Source: Pleurotus ostreatus/Saccharomyces cerevisiae fusant
Taxonomy: Eukaryota > Opisthokonta
Assembly (NCBI GenBank): GCA_024196135.1
Contig: JAMQCK010000302.1
Location: 1 to 29,933 of the forward strand
DNA length: 29,933 nt
Direction: 5' to 3'
The notes under the pieces are model-generated. The model did not search any database and was not told where the DNA came from. It saw only the letters and a program-made list of their open reading frames with translations. Position 1 is the first letter of the stretch. Every line of letters starts with the position of its first letter. The position numbers and the translations under genes were made by a program. This document shows, piece after piece, positions 29,012-29,933 of this stretch.

Positions 29012-29092
29012 CGAAGCGCTGCGCGTCCGAAGGGGAGAACACGTCAGAAAGGCATGTCTGTGCACGTTTAGCACTTCGGTCAAGGAACCAAA

Positions 29093-29180
29093 GAGCACAT
29101 CGGTGAAAGCGCCCAAGAGCACATTGGCGAAGGCGCACAAGAGCACATCAGCGAAGCCGCCCAAGAACACCCACGAACAA
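29093..29180 (+). repeat. 24-bp tandem repeat, about 3.5 copies
   Basis: AAGAGCACATCGG-GAA-GCGCCC units start at 29093, 29117, 29141 and 29165. In one plus-strand frame they read KST-AKAP-type octapeptides. There is no supporting start, domain or splice pattern. Confidence 0.82.
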
Positions 29181-29933
29181 CAAACGCCCCCTTCCTCTCT
29201 TCGCACGCCACATGGACATCGCATGCTCGGCCCGGTGTCCGCTTCGCATGCTCGGCCCGCATTCCGCTCTGCGCACCTCGGCCCGGTGTCCGCTAACGTC
29301 GATCGTGGCTCCCGCTTCCAACCCTGCCTCTCGCTCCTGCTTCCTAGTCTGCCTCTCGCCTGCGGCCCAGCCTCTTGCCGCCGCCTGCGCTCGATCCAGC
29401 CCCTCGCCATCATCACACGTCTCCTTCTTTGCTAGACAGACGTCCTATTCAACCCTATATCGCTACAGTGACAGCCTATCGTGCCAGAGACACGTCTCGG
29501 TCTTTTCTATACACTTACCCTCTCTCCACCAATTGCGCCCTGCTATGCTGCCCGCGCCGATGGACAGCACGTTCCCTCGCGCCGATGGTCAGTATGGTCA
29601 CTCGCGGCGACTACAGCACGGTCCTTCGCGCTCTGCTGTGCTGCCCGCGGCGGCTGTTGGTGTTGCCCTTCGCGGCGACTACAGACGGGAAAGAGAGCGG
29701 AGCGGAGAAACGGGAAGAAAAGAGCACTGCACTGCTGGACTATCAGTGATCAAGAGGCCGAACGAGACGCTGAACGGTGAGACTAGTCACCGGTGCGCAG
29801 AGCTCGTTACCCTTCCCTCCTTCGCTTCCTTCCCTCCCACACCTCTCCGCACCCTCCGCACCCACTCGACTCGTTCGTCGACCACCTCGACCCGACCGAA
29901 TTGACACATCGTCGCTCCTCCTACCCTCTCACC
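29181..29933. other. Right edge: weakly repetitive, pyrimidine-rich DNA, no supported gene
   Basis: Short repeats occur at 29218-29300 (GCATGCTCGGCCCG-type words) and 29580-29690 (TCGCGGCGACTACAG twice, CTGCTGTGCTGCCCGCG twice in part). The stretch 29400-29560 resembles a promoter or leader in composition. A donor-like G|GTGAGAC lies at 29779, at the end of the frame reading SDQEAERDAER, so part of a gene continuing to the right cannot be excluded. Confidence 0.35.

Overview
The window looks like nuclear DNA of a filamentous basidiomycete, probably an Agaricomycete. It is GC-rich, its genes are cut by many 43-120 nt GT..AG introns, it carries a fungal Ty3/Gypsy element, and it encodes a MYND-finger protein of a type common in mushroom-forming fungi. 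The species cannot be named from the sequence.

Layout, left to right. (1) 1-3029, minus strand: the 5' end of a Ty3/Gypsy LTR retrotransposon, with a candidate 208-bp LTR and an unbroken gag frame of at least 882 codons that leaves the window just after the CCHC zinc knuckle. (2) 3030-4800: gene-poor DNA with a cluster of telomere-like CCCTAA hexamers and a degenerate GGGACA minisatellite. (3) 4790-5725: arm A of an inverted duplication. It holds a small divergent gene in which a single-pass membrane N-terminus is spliced to a fragment copied from GCN1. (4) 5755-16174, plus strand: a complete GCN1 gene. I resolved it into 34 exons that sum to an open frame of 2772 codons plus stop. GCN1 is the ribosome-associated HEAT-repeat activator of the eIF2-alpha kinase GCN2. 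(5) 16727-18658: a four-exon MYND zinc-finger gene. (6) 19168-19310: a well-formed first exon with no recognisable continuation, where ordinary sequence stops at about 19,385. (7) 19,385-29,200: about 10 kb of serial, mutually different minisatellites (units of about 18-32 bp), homopurine tracts and a duplicated array of GGGTATATGCACCC-like palindromes. It is interrupted only by arm B of the inverted duplication (23,360-24,370), which carries a second copy of the chimeric gene. (8) 29,200-29,933: weakly repetitive, pyrimidine-rich DNA with no gene I can support.

The main observation is that the intact GCN1 gene sits between two inverted copies of a module built partly from GCN1. Each arm contains the GCN1-proximal bidirectional promoter, a short membrane-anchor exon, a 49-nt intron and a shortened copy of part of GCN1 exon 32. 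Both copies share the same small in-frame deletion relative to GCN1, so the chimera arose once and was then copied. The open frame and splice sites survive in both, including across a 9-nt in-frame indel, which suggests that the chimeric product may be or may recently have been expressed. The repeat-rich right third contains very long ORFs on both strands. I treat them as by-products of low-complexity tandem repeats, not genes.
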